Shown one piece after another: positions 8,163-16,371 of a stretch of 64,000 bases of DNA; positions within the stretch are counted from its first letter, which is position 1, and the number at the start of each line of letters is the position of its first letter. The stretch is from NCBI RefSeq assembly GCF_008801405.1, contig NZ_VZPV01000001.1, positions 2,418,001-2,482,000 on the forward strand. Direction: 5' to 3'. The notes below the pieces were generated by a model. It was not told where the DNA came from, ran no database searches, and saw only the letters and a list, made by a program, of their open reading frames with translations. This DNA is from Ralstonia insidiosa (GTDB taxonomy: Bacteria > Pseudomonadota > Gammaproteobacteria > Burkholderiales > Burkholderiaceae). A program made the position numbers and the translations under genes.

Positions 8163-8987
8163 CTACATCTGCCGGAACAGATGCGCGTACTGCCGTGCCA
8201 CCGGCAGCGTCTCCGCCCGTCCGCGTATCTTCAGGCCCAATCGGCCCAGCGACAGATGCACGGCGCTCGACACATGCGCCACGTTGACCACCGTGCCGCG
8301 GTGCACCTGCCAGAAGTGCTCCGGATCAAGCTGGGCCAGCAACTCGCGCAAGCTCATGCGGATGAGCGATTCACCGCTGCTGGCGACCACGTTGACGTAC
8401 TTGTCGGTCGCCTCCAGATACAGCACGTCATCCACGGGGATGAAGCGCACCTCTTGCCCGACCAGCGCCTTGATGAAGCGTAGATAACCGCCCTGCGGTG
8501 TCACCCGCGTCTGCGCAGCGCCTTGCAGGCCGGCGAGGCGTTCGACGAGTTCTGCCAACGTCTGTGCCGGATCCGCGGCACCGTTGCTGCTGGGGCGCAC
8601 GGTCAGTCGGTCCTTCAGGCGCTTGACGGTCTCGGCCAGGCGCTCGGTCTGCACGGGCTTGAGCACGTAGTCGACAGCGGCCTGTTCGAAGGCATCCAAC
8701 GCAAACTGATCGTAGGCCGTGACGAACACCACCAGCGGGCGGTCCGCCCGGTCCGATAGCTCACGCGCTACGTCAATGCCTGAGAGCCCCGGCATGCGGA
8801 TGTCGAGAAAGACAACGTCCGGCCCCTGCCCGGCCTGCGCATCGTCAATCACGTCCAGCACGGATTGCCCGTCGTGCACGGCCGGCAACAGCGTGGCCTC
8901 GGGCCACAGCGCAGCCAGTTCGGCGACCAGGTTGTCAGCCAGTGCCGGTTCGTCGTCGGCAATCAGCAGGCGGGGGGAAGACGGCAT
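8163..8987 (-). CDS. LytTR-type response regulator
   Basis: A 274-residue response regulator. The receiver domain (about residues 5-125) has the acidic pair DD at 11-12, phospho-acceptor Asp62 in VFLDIRMPG, the T of VFVTAYD and the Lys of VLKPV. A linker leads to a C-terminal LytTR DNA-binding domain (about 165-272), recognisable by VLYLEATDKYVNV and FWQVHRGTVVNV. LytTR regulators (AlgR, LytR, YehT) bind direct repeats upstream of target promoters. It starts three bases after the kinase stop codon and pairs with it. Targets are not visible; the promoter at 10587-10617 of its own operon is one candidate. Confidence 0.92.
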   Translation of the reverse strand: MPSSPRLLIADDEPALADNLVAELAALWPEATLLPAVHDGQSVLDVIDDAQAGQGPDVVFLDIRMPGLSGIDVARELSDRADRPLVVFVTAYDQFALDAFEQAAVDYVLKPVQTERLAETVKRLKDRLTVRPSSNGAADPAQTLAELVERLAGLQGAAQTRVTPQGGYLRFIKALVGQEVRFIPVDDVLYLEATDKYVNVVASSGESLIRMSLRELLAQLDPEHFWQVHRGTVVNVAHVSSAVHLSLGRLGLKIRGRAETLPVARQYAHLFRQM

Positions 8988-8990
8988 CGG

Positions 8991-10256
8991 TCAGGTTCCG
9001 GCGGGCGCGCGTGAAGACAGCGCTGGGTTGGCGGCGGGGCGTGCAGACTGGGAAAAGCGGCAGCGCCATTCAGGCGCATCGGCCTGGGCAGGCGCGTCAG
9101 TTGTTTCGCGTGCGAGCGGCAGCTCAACAATGATCGTCACGCCATGCGGCACGGTTTCCGCAATCGTCAGGCGTGCATCGCCATCAAACAGGCGCGCCAG
9201 CCGTTCACGCACATGCGTGAGGCCCAGCCCCGAGCCCTTGCCGCCATCGTTGCCGAAGCCGACGCCGGTATCGCGCACTTCCAGCACGAGGCGTTCGCCC
9301 TCATTGTGGGCAACCAAGCGGGCCGAGAGCGCAATCTCACCGCCTTCGCGTGCCGGCTCGATGCCGTGCACGACGGCGTTCTCCACCAGCGGCTGGATCA
9401 ACATGGGCGGGATGACGATGTTGGCGATGGCATCGTCCAGCGTCAGTGAAAACCGCAGCCGGTTGCCGAAGCGCAGCGCCTGAATATCGAGATACGCACG
9501 CAGCAGCGCGAATTCCTGCGCTAGCGTGCATTGTTCGGCGCGGGCATGCGAGAGCGACGTACGCAGAAAGCCGATCAGGTGCTGCAGCAAGCGCCGCGCG
9601 CCAACCGGGTCCCGGGCGATCAGCACATCCACATGGGCGAGCACGTTGAACAGGAAGTGCGGCTCGATCTGCGCTTGCAACGCCATGAGCTGCGCACGCA
9701 CGACCTGCTTCTCGGCTTCTTCACGATCCAACGCATCGAGCGCGGCCTGACGCTCCAGCGCAACCAGCTTGCCGCGCGACCAGTAGTAGTAGGTTGCCCC
9801 CAGCGCAGCCAGCATCGTGATGATGAAGCTCATGCGCAGGCTATCGGCCCGCCAGGGCATGGGGAACGGCGCATTCATGCAGAGAATCATGCGGGCCACC
9901 CATTGCCCGAACGGCACGCCAATCACCACCGCACCAACCACAACCCACGGAAAGAACTTCTTGCTGGGCGGCCCGTCGCCCCAAAACGCGTGACGCGGAA
10001 TGCCAATCAACGAGAACACCGCCAGACCTATCGACTGGCTGAAAACAAAGTCCTGCCAGAACGTCTCTTCCGGGCGAATGCCGAACGCCAGCACCGTCGC
10101 AATCAACGTATTGATGACGATGATGACGGCGTAGCGGACCAGCCAGCGCCGCAGGAGGCGCAGGCAATCGGCAAGCGAAGGAAACGACACATTGGCGAGC
10201 ATGCGGGCGATCTTACCGGAGGGTTCTCCGGCGTTGAAGCTTGGGGTTTCCCGCAT
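8991..10256 (-). CDS. LytS/YehU-type sensor histidine kinase
   Basis: A 421-residue membrane kinase. About four hydrophobic helices occupy residues 35-170, then a short coiled segment (LVALERQAALDALDREEAEK), the His_kinase family box QIEPHFLFNVLAHVDVL with the phospho-acceptor His, and a HATPase domain with PLVENAVVHGIEP and DTGVGF plus GSGLGLTHV. No separate periplasmic sensing domain is seen, so the membrane part likely senses. The start overlaps the stop of the upstream 2TM gene as TGATG, and the partner LytTR regulator follows after three bases. The tail past residue 390 is rich in Ala and Pro and of no known function. Confidence 0.9.
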   Translation of the reverse strand: MRETPSFNAGEPSGKIARMLANVSFPSLADCLRLLRRWLVRYAVIIVINTLIATVLAFGIRPEETFWQDFVFSQSIGLAVFSLIGIPRHAFWGDGPPSKKFFPWVVVGAVVIGVPFGQWVARMILCMNAPFPMPWRADSLRMSFIITMLAALGATYYYWSRGKLVALERQAALDALDREEAEKQVVRAQLMALQAQIEPHFLFNVLAHVDVLIARDPVGARRLLQHLIGFLRTSLSHARAEQCTLAQEFALLRAYLDIQALRFGNRLRFSLTLDDAIANIVIPPMLIQPLVENAVVHGIEPAREGGEIALSARLVAHNEGERLVLEVRDTGVGFGNDGGKGSGLGLTHVRERLARLFDGDARLTIAETVPHGVTIIVELPLARETTDAPAQADAPEWRCRFSQSARPAANPALSSRAPAGT

Positions 10257-10555
10257 CAGCGGCCAGCCTGTTCGCGCAGACGGGCGAGCTCCTGGTCGAC
10301 CATGCGCTGGTAGCCGTTGCCCATGCTCCAGGCCAGGCTCAGGCCGTGCGCGGCCAGCCCCATCCCCCAGCCCAGCAGCGGCCAGACGAACCAGAACTGC
10401 CCGCGCGACAGCGCAATCGCCGCCAGCACACCGTTCACGGCCAGAAATGACAGCAGGTGGATGCGAAACCCCATGCGTGCGCCGGCACGGTGGCGGGCGC
10501 GGCGCAACAGGGCATCGTCAGATTCAGCGGAGGTGTTGTAGGGGATGGCGGACAT
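10256..10555 (-). CDS. 2TM domain-containing small membrane protein
   Basis: A 99-residue protein with an amphipathic, basic N-terminal part (about residues 1-32) and two hydrophobic helices (about 33-50 and 56-76), matching the 2TM domain family often found beside or fused to LytTR and LytS proteins. It is the first gene of a three-gene operon; its stop codon shares a base with the kinase start. It probably assists or modulates the sensor kinase, which is inference from this constant gene neighbourhood. The start at 10555 follows a short leader from the promoter-like TATACT at 10587-10592; a longer frame to 10831 is unsupported. Confidence 0.8.
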   Translation of the reverse strand: MSAIPYNTSAESDDALLRRARHRAGARMGFRIHLLSFLAVNGVLAAIALSRGQFWFVWPLLGWGMGLAAHGLSLAWSMGNGYQRMVDQELARLREQAGR

Positions 10556-10561
10556 GGCGGT

Positions 10562-10652
10562 CTCAGGTGGAACCGAAGATGTCCGCAGTATAGGAATGGC
10601 GCTTGGGCAGGCGCCATCGGTGTGCGACGAATGGCGGGATTCAGGGTGCGAA
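10562..10652. repeat. 91-bp intergenic element, copy 1
   Basis: This stretch matches 11860-11950 in the same orientation at about 71 of 91 positions by eye, without gaps. The best-conserved blocks are AGTATAGGAATG, TGGGCA, GCGCCATC and CGACGAATGG. Copy 1 contains the promoter and inverted repeat of the 2TM-kinase-regulator operon, so the element is probably regulatory. Confidence 0.75.
10587..10617 (-). promoter_or_regulatory. Promoter -10 with overlapping inverted repeat for the 2TM-kinase-regulator operon
   Basis: On the minus strand TATACT (10587-10592) lies about 32 bp from the 2TM start codon. Directly upstream of it is a perfect inverted repeat, ATGGCGC (10596-10602) and GCGCCAT (10611-10617) with an 8-base spacer, covering the place of the -35 box. 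No good -35 hexamer is visible, suggesting dependence on a bound protein. Confidence 0.5.
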
Positions 10653-10885
10653 CGTAGCAACAGCAGGTGCTCAGACGCGGCACGAAAACCGCAGGATTCC
10701 AGGTATTCGAGCCCGCGCGTCTTACGCATCGACTTGTGCATCCGCTGCACAAGTTCTGTGGCGGGAGCCCTGTGGTGGTGGGCAGAGCCTATCCATAGAC
10801 TGCATTCCAGCACACAGCCTGCGCGGCTCACACAAACACGGCGTGCCGATCCACTACGTACACCGATTCGCTCCCAACAAAAACG

Positions 10886-11707
10886 ATGATGAAAAAGAAA
10901 TTACTACTGCCGCTACTGTCGGCACTTGCGCTGACCGCCTGCGGCGGCGGTGATAACGCTCCGGTACACCCCGGCCTCGTGTCACTCCCTGCCAGCGAGC
11001 TGACGTGGACCGAGTTGCCCGGCAGCGGCGGCGTGAAGTACGCCAACGTTCAGGGCGACCTCGCTGGACATGGTAACTACGAAGCGTTCGTCCTCTTCCC
11101 CAACGGGGCGGACAACCCGTATCACGTGCACACGCAAGACTTGCCGACCGTGGTGCTCAAGGGCACGTTCTACGCCATTGTCGATGGCAAGCGCATTGAC
11201 TATCCGCCGGGCTCTTACTACAACCTGCCCGCCAACATGCCGCACTACAGCGGTTGCGCACCGGGCGACGATTGCCTGCTGTTCCAGTATCAACGCGATC
11301 ACTTCGACCTCGTTCCCACCACCCCGGGTGCGGGCGGTGCATCAAGCGAAAACCTGGTGTCGTTTCCCGCCAGCGAACTGACATGGACCGAGTTGCCCGG
11401 CAGCGGCGGCGTGAAGTACGCCAACGTTCAGGGCGATCTCGCCGGACATGGCCCGTACGATGCGTTCGTCCTCTTCCCCAACGGGGCGAACAACCCTTAC
11501 CACGTGCACACGCAAGACTTGCCGACCGTGGTACTCAAGGGCACGTTCTACGCCATCATCGACGGCAAGCGCGTTGATTATCCGCCGGGCTCCTATTACA
11601 ACCTGCCGGCCAACATGCCGCACTTCAGCGGTTGCGCAACGGGTGATGATTGCCTGCTGTTCCAATACCAGCGCGATCATTTCGATCTGGTTCCGGTCAG
11701 GCAGTAA
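10886..11707 (+). CDS. Lipoprotein with two tandem cupin domains
   Basis: A 273-residue protein. A lipoprotein signal ends at LALTACGGG (Cys about residue 19), so it is predicted to be membrane-anchored, facing the periplasm. Two nearly identical cupin domains follow, about residues 31-144 and 157-270. Each has a HVH metal motif after NPY and a second motif PPGSYYNLPANMPH, so both look able to bind a metal, and each has two Cys (SGC, GDDCLLF). It resembles ChrR-like or DUF4437 cupins; no substrate can be named. Two ATGs stand in a row at 10886 and no strong Shine-Dalgarno is seen. A terminator follows at 11723-11751. Confidence 0.8.
   Translation: MMKKKLLLPLLSALALTACGGGDNAPVHPGLVSLPASELTWTELPGSGGVKYANVQGDLAGHGNYEAFVLFPNGADNPYHVHTQDLPTVVLKGTFYAIVDGKRIDYPPGSYYNLPANMPHYSGCAPGDDCLLFQYQRDHFDLVPTTPGAGGASSENLVSFPASELTWTELPGSGGVKYANVQGDLAGHGPYDAFVLFPNGANNPYHVHTQDLPTVVLKGTFYAIIDGKRVDYPPGSYYNLPANMPHFSGCATGDDCLLFQYQRDHFDLVPVRQ
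10976..11317 (+). repeat. Tandem cupin-domain repeat, unit 1
   Basis: Unit 1 (10976-11317) corresponds to unit 2 (11354-11695) with a fixed offset of 378 bp, so the duplication is in frame. Long DNA stretches are identical, including the run around CGGCGGCGTGAAGTACGCC, which points to a recent duplication rather than ancient divergence. Confidence 0.9.
11354..11695 (+). repeat. Tandem cupin-domain repeat, unit 2
   Basis: Second unit of the 378-bp-period duplication inside the cupin lipoprotein gene. Visible protein differences from unit 1 are few and mostly conservative (Ile for Val, Phe for Tyr before SGC, Asn for Asp before NPY). The metal-binding histidines are kept. Confidence 0.9.
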
Positions 11708-11722
11708 GCCTGGCGCCTCTTG

Positions 11723-11751
11723 TTCGGCGAGCCGTCATGCGGCTCGCCGAA
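11723..11751 (+). terminator. Rho-independent terminator after the cupin lipoprotein
   Basis: TTCGGCGAGCC (11723-11733) pairs perfectly with GGCTCGCCGAA (11741-11751) around a 7-base loop and is followed by TTTCGTTTA, a broken T tract. It lies 15 bp after the stop codon. Confidence 0.75.
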
Positions 11752-11859
11752 TTTCGTTTACGCAGGCGTTGTCGCACTCGCGCACGAACGGGCAGTGGCT
11801 GCGGTGCCCACACGATGCGACGCAATCGGATGCAGTGTGGAAGGCGACGGACATGGAAG

Positions 11860-11950
11860 CTCAGACGACGCCGGGGATGTCGGGAGTATAGGAATGCCGC
11901 CTGGGCAAGCGCCATCCGTGTCCGACGAATGGTGGGATTGCAAGCGCGAA
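11860..11950. repeat. 91-bp intergenic element, copy 2
   Basis: Copy 2 of the element at 10562-10652. It keeps the minus-strand TATACT and the inverted repeat (ATGCCGC 11894-11900, GCGCCAT 11909-11915, one mismatch). No minus-strand gene follows, so any promoter here is an orphan. The rest of the gap between 11752 and 12081 shows no gene or other clear signal. Confidence 0.75.
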
Positions 11951-12081
11951 TCGACCAGCACCGACGCCACCGCGCCCGCAATGAAAACTGTTACACCGCC
12001 TTCACACTCAGATTTTGCTGATGGATTTGCCCCCTGGCGCCCCACACACTCCGCGCTCCGTGATTTTTCCGAGTGCATGGC

Positions 12082-13839
12082 ATGCAAGGTAGCGACCGAC
12101 CCACACTGGCCCCGCAAACATCCGCAAAACGCAGTGTGGCGATACTTTCAGCCGTTGGTGCACTGGTTGCTACCGCCACGCATAGCCTGCCAGCCTGTGG
12201 GCAAACCACGCCGCCCAGAGACATCGCCTTGCCCTCAACGGGCTCCCTGCTGCAGAACAACCCGATTCTGAACGTCCCCGCTGAGCCACAAGGCAAGGAT
12301 GAGGTCAAGGTCGAGGGCCATCGCCCCGCCACGGAGCCAACATCGCCTGCCGATACCGAAGCCGTGCATGTCGCTCGCATCGAAGTCGACAACGTGCCGG
12401 AACGCCTGAGGCTACAAGTCGATGCCGTCGTTGCCCCCTACCGTGACCGGGACATGACGTTGAGGGACGTGCGCAACGTGGCAGTTCTAGTCACGAACGC
12501 GCTGCTCGACAACGGTGAACCCATTTCCTACGCCTATGTGCCGCAGCAGAAGATCACCAACGGTGTCGTACGCCTGAACATCCTGCGCGGGCATGTTGAG
12601 ACAATTCAGTTGCGTCGTAACGACTCGCTGGTCAGCGATCGCGTCCTGCAGGGCTATCTGGACCACGGTGTATCGGCCACTGGTGACATGCAGACGGCAC
12701 AGGATCAGCTCACACGCCTGTCCGAACTGCCCGGCATTGGTGGCATCACGCCGATGCTCTCGCCTGGGCAAACGCCTGGCGGCACCGTGCTGACGGTCGA
12801 CACGGCTGCGGGCGACCGCATCAACGGCGCCTTCGTGGCCGACAACGCCGGCTCGCGCGTCAGCGGGCGCAACCGCATCGGTACGCAAGTCAACGTCAAC
12901 AGTCCATTCGGCCTGGGCGACCGGTTTCAGGCCGTGCTGTACGGCGCACCCGATTTCCTCCAGTTCAACCACGACAGCGACGGCGGCAAGACGTTGATCG
13001 GCCGTGTCTCTTACGACATCCCGATCAGCACGCACGGCGCGCGCGCCGGCATGGCCGTATCACGCGTCAACTACACGCTGGGCGGCTTATACAACGACCT
13101 GGGCGACGGCCACGCCACCGTGTACGGCCTCTACGGCAGCTACCCGCTTATGCGCACCCAATCGGACAACCTCGACGCTGCCGCCAACCTCGACTACAAG
13201 CGCCTGACCGACACGCTGTTTGACGAACCCAACCAACGCTGGGCATCGGTCGTCTCCACGCAACTCTCGGGCAACCGGCAAAGTCGACTGGGTGGGCTGC
13301 CGTACATCCTGCAATACCAATTCGGCCTGACCGGCGGCGACCTACATAACGAGGATGCCTGGAACGGCGCGCAGACACGTGGCACCTACTTCAAGGCCAC
13401 GCAATACGCCAAGTACACGCAAGTCTTGTATCGCGGCCTCTATGCCGACCTATCGATCCAGGCGCAGCAAAGCTCACGCAACCTAGACGGCTCGGAAAAA
13501 ATGACGCTGGGCGGCACCAATGCCGTACGCGCATATAGCAACGACACCGTCAGCGCAGACAGCGGCCATATCGCATCCATGCAATTGAATGCCACTGTGC
13601 CCTATGTCGATGGGCTGACCGCGCAAGTCTTCTATGACCGGGCACGCGCCACGGTGCAGAAATTCGTGAGCCGGGGCGCCAACGCGGTCACGATGGAGGG
13701 ATACGGGTTCGAGCTGAATTATTCGGTGGCTAAACGTGCGGAGTTCAACCTGACCTATGCACTGCGTATGGGCAGCTCACCACTGCTTGGGGCGCAGCAT
13801 CGGGCGATGACGTGGTTCAGTACGGTGGTCCGGTTTTGA
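12082..13839 (+). CDS. TpsB outer-membrane transporter of a two-partner secretion system (ShlB/FhaC/HecB family)
   Basis: A 585-residue outer-membrane protein. After a signal-like N-terminus (about residues 1-42, ending near SLPACGQT) there is a Pro-rich linker and POTRA domains (about 95-270; RIEVDNVPERLRLQVD opens the first). The remainder is a 16-strand-type barrel: alternating strands such as AFVADNAGSRVSGRNRIG, with the VRAYSNDTVSAD segment in the place of the conserved VRGY motif. It ends in Phe (STVVRF), as outer-membrane barrels do. TpsB proteins export a TpsA partner, and the TpsA-like gene follows 135 bp downstream. Start uncertain: ATG 12082 or GTG 12073, neither with a clear Shine-Dalgarno. 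Confidence 0.88.
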   Translation: MQGSDRPTLAPQTSAKRSVAILSAVGALVATATHSLPACGQTTPPRDIALPSTGSLLQNNPILNVPAEPQGKDEVKVEGHRPATEPTSPADTEAVHVARIEVDNVPERLRLQVDAVVAPYRDRDMTLRDVRNVAVLVTNALLDNGEPISYAYVPQQKITNGVVRLNILRGHVETIQLRRNDSLVSDRVLQGYLDHGVSATGDMQTAQDQLTRLSELPGIGGITPMLSPGQTPGGTVLTVDTAAGDRINGAFVADNAGSRVSGRNRIGTQVNVNSPFGLGDRFQAVLYGAPDFLQFNHDSDGGKTLIGRVSYDIPISTHGARAGMAVSRVNYTLGGLYNDLGDGHATVYGLYGSYPLMRTQSDNLDAAANLDYKRLTDTLFDEPNQRWASVVSTQLSGNRQSRLGGLPYILQYQFGLTGGDLHNEDAWNGAQTRGTYFKATQYAKYTQVLYRGLYADLSIQAQQSSRNLDGSEKMTLGGTNAVRAYSNDTVSADSGHIASMQLNATVPYVDGLTAQVFYDRARATVQKFVSRGANAVTMEGYGFELNYSVAKRAEFNLTYALRMGSSPLLGAQHRAMTWFSTVVRF

Positions 13840-13974
13840 CCGGATCCGCACGGGCACGCAAATACGGCAAGGGTTGTTACGACCCACATAGACTAAGAAT
13901 CCGCCGATAGATTTACCCCATCGCTCCTCCTAGGCTAAGCGCCCCATCAATCATGAGACTTGGAGAGGAATGCG

Positions 13975-15253
13975 ATGACCAAAACAATCGCCAAAATCCG
14001 CCCAGCCGCTTTGGCGGCGCTTTTGCTGGCAGGAACACAGGCCTACGCCGTGGGCACCGGCACCATTGCAGACGGTGTTGGCAACATCAGCACTAGCGGC
14101 CGCACGACGACCGTCAATCAGTCCAGCGACAAGCTGATCATCAATTGGGACAACATGAACGTGGCCAGCAACGAAACGCTGGCTTTCCAGCAGCCGAGCA
14201 CAACGGCTTCTGTGTTGAACCGCATCAACTCGATCGACCCGACGAGCATTCTCGGCAATCTCACCTCCAACGGCCGCGTCTATATCGTCAACCCGAACGG
14301 CGTACTGTTTGGCTCAACCGCACGGGTCAATGTCGGCAGCCTAGTTGCATCTTCTCTCAACATTTCCGACGAGGTTTTCAAGAACCCCACAGGCTGGAGA
14401 CAAGCCCTCACATTTTCCGGTGGAGGCAACGGTGATGTCATCAACAACGGCCGTATCAATGCAGACACCTCGGTCGCGCTCATCGGAGGTGGATTAGTCG
14501 AAAACAACGGCGCCATTCATAGCACTAGGGGAGACATTGCCCTCCAATCCGGAGGCACTGTCATTTTTTTTTGGCGACTCTCCGGACAGCATGCACTGGG
14601 ATATTGTCGCTGATGGCAGCGCCAATGCACTGGTTAACAATAGTGGCTCGCTAAGAACGGAGAATGGCTCCATCGCTCTAGTAGCTACGGTCCGCGATGC
14701 AGTCGCACGCAGTGTCTTGAACAATACTGGAACCATCGAGGCGCGGAGCTTAACCCATGATGAATATGGGATACCCAGATACGGACACGTTGAGCTAATC
14801 ACTTCGGTACTTAGCCCAGAAAACACTCACCAAACCCGAATGACGGTTAATGGCGTAGTGGATGCCGAAGGCGGAATCTCCGTAATCGGAGGCAAAACCT
14901 CTATTGGTGGCGATCTCTCCGCACCAGAAATTTGGGTATTTGGGGATGCAACAACAACTGATCGCGCATTGATGCGCACCTCCTACCTGCAACTACTCAA
15001 CGACAACAACGGTGGCAATTTAGGCAACTTCGATTTCCGACGCGGGTCGATTTTTGTCAATCAGTTGGTTACCGCTAACACAGGGAAAGTTGATATCTCG
15101 CTGTCCGGAACCTATGGAGACTCAGCTAGCTTGTTGAGCCTCTACACGATGGGCGATGTGCGCATACACAGCGCCGATGATCTTTATGTCTGGAGAAACG
15201 AAGTTCAAGGCGAACTAAATCTTTCCAGCCAAGGCACCATCTGGAATCGTTGA
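13975..15253 (+). pseudogene. TpsA-like filamentous haemagglutinin N-terminal protein, frameshifted
   Basis: Starts at the ATG at 13975 with GGAGAGGAA just upstream; the signal peptide ends near QAYAVGTG. The TPS secretion domain is clear: NVSTSGRTTTVNQ-like opening, NRINSIDPTSILGNL and the hallmark NPNGVLFG. At 14564-14572 nine T shift the frame, giving a short tail that stops at 14613. With eight T the frame continues as IFFGDSPDS to a stop at 15253, about 425 residues in all. That is far shorter than most TpsA proteins, so it may be a remnant. GC content falls in the 3' part, unlike the neighbours. Alternatives: phase-variable tract, or a sequencing error in the homopolymer. Confidence 0.8.
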
Positions 15254-15349
15254 TTCGGCCTTGGAAGACTGGGAAGCCGACTCGATCACGTAACACATAC
15301 CCTTTCTTCGAGTAGGCCATCTAACACACTCAGTCATATCTCGTACAGC

Positions 15350-16321
15350 CTACGCGGCCAACGCCTCCCCAGACGCTGGCCGCGTCATTTGCGCCACCAC
15401 CGTAGAAGCCACCGCCTCCGCCACCGTCTCACGCGACAGATGCGGCGCGAACATCCCGATGAAGTCGTGCGCATAGCCGCGCAGGTACGCGCCACGCCGC
15501 ACCGCCACACGCGTAGTGTTCGGTTCGAACAGATGATCCGCGCCGATGCACACGAGGTTATCGTCCTTGCGCCCGTCATACGCCATCGACGCGATGATGC
15601 CCACGCCCACATCCAGCGCGACGTAGGTCTTGATCACGTCGGCGTCCATGGCGGTCAGCACGATCTCCGGATGCAGGCCCGAGGCAGCAAACGCGGCGTC
15701 GATGTTGCGGCGGCCCGTGAAGCCGGCGTCGTAGGTAATCAACGGGTACTGCGCCACGTCTTCCAGCGTGGGCAGCGGGTTCTTGGTCAGCGGATGGTCC
15801 GGGCTGACCACTAGCACGTGGCGCCAGCGGTAGGCCTCAAACGAGGTCAGCCCCGGTTCGTTGGCCACAGCCTCGGTGGCGATGCCGATGTCGGCCTGCC
15901 CCGTCAGCAGCAGTTCAACGATGTGCGAAGGCGATGCCTCCTGCAGCGCCAGTGTGACGTGCGGGTATTCCTTGCGGAACGACTGCACCACCTTCGGCAA
16001 CGCATAGCGCGCCTGCGTGTGCGTGGTCGCCACAGTCAGGCGGCCGGACTGGCGGCCGGAGAATTCCTCACCGGCCTGGCGCAGGTTTTCGGCTTCGAGC
16101 AGCAGGCGCTCGACGATGCGCACGATCTCGCGGCCCGGCTCGGTCAGGCCGGTCAGACGCTTGCCGTAGCGCTCGAAAATCTCCACACCGAGCTCGTCTT
16201 CCAGCTCGCGGATCTGCCGCGACACACCCGGCTGCGACGTATAGAGCGCGTTGGCGACTTCGGTCAGGTTGAACTGGCGGCGCACCGCCTCGCGGATGGA
16301 ACGCAGTTGCTGAAAGTTCAT
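15350..16321 (-). CDS. cysB: CysB-family LysR regulator
   Basis: A 323-residue LysR-type regulator of the CysB/Cbl branch. The winged helix is at residues 1-60 (MNFQQLRSIREAVRRQFNLT then SQPGVSRQIRELEDELG), and the effector domain (about 95-295) keeps TTHTQARYALP, the CysB ligand-loop segment with the Thr residues that bind sulfate-like anions or O-acetylserine derivatives. CysB activates sulfate and sulfonate assimilation genes in sulfur limitation. It is the last gene on the minus strand of the sulfur island, 50 bp after cysA. CysB and Cbl cannot be separated with certainty. A 9-bp inverted repeat spans the stop region (15352-15385), with no T tract. Confidence 0.93.
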   Translation of the reverse strand: MNFQQLRSIREAVRRQFNLTEVANALYTSQPGVSRQIRELEDELGVEIFERYGKRLTGLTEPGREIVRIVERLLLEAENLRQAGEEFSGRQSGRLTVATTHTQARYALPKVVQSFRKEYPHVTLALQEASPSHIVELLLTGQADIGIATEAVANEPGLTSFEAYRWRHVLVVSPDHPLTKNPLPTLEDVAQYPLITYDAGFTGRRNIDAAFAASGLHPEIVLTAMDADVIKTYVALDVGVGIIASMAYDGRKDDNLVCIGADHLFEPNTTRVAVRRGAYLRGYAHDFIGMFAPHLSRETVAEAVASTVVAQMTRPASGEALAA

Positions 16322-16371
16322 GCTCGTGTCCTCTCGAATGGTTGTCGTCGGAGCGGCGAATTGGGTGGGGG

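Noticed and set aside
15352..15385. ACGCGGCCA/TGGCCGCGT inverted repeat at the end of cysB
   Set aside because: No T tract follows on either strand and it lies mostly in coding sequence, so it was not called a terminator.
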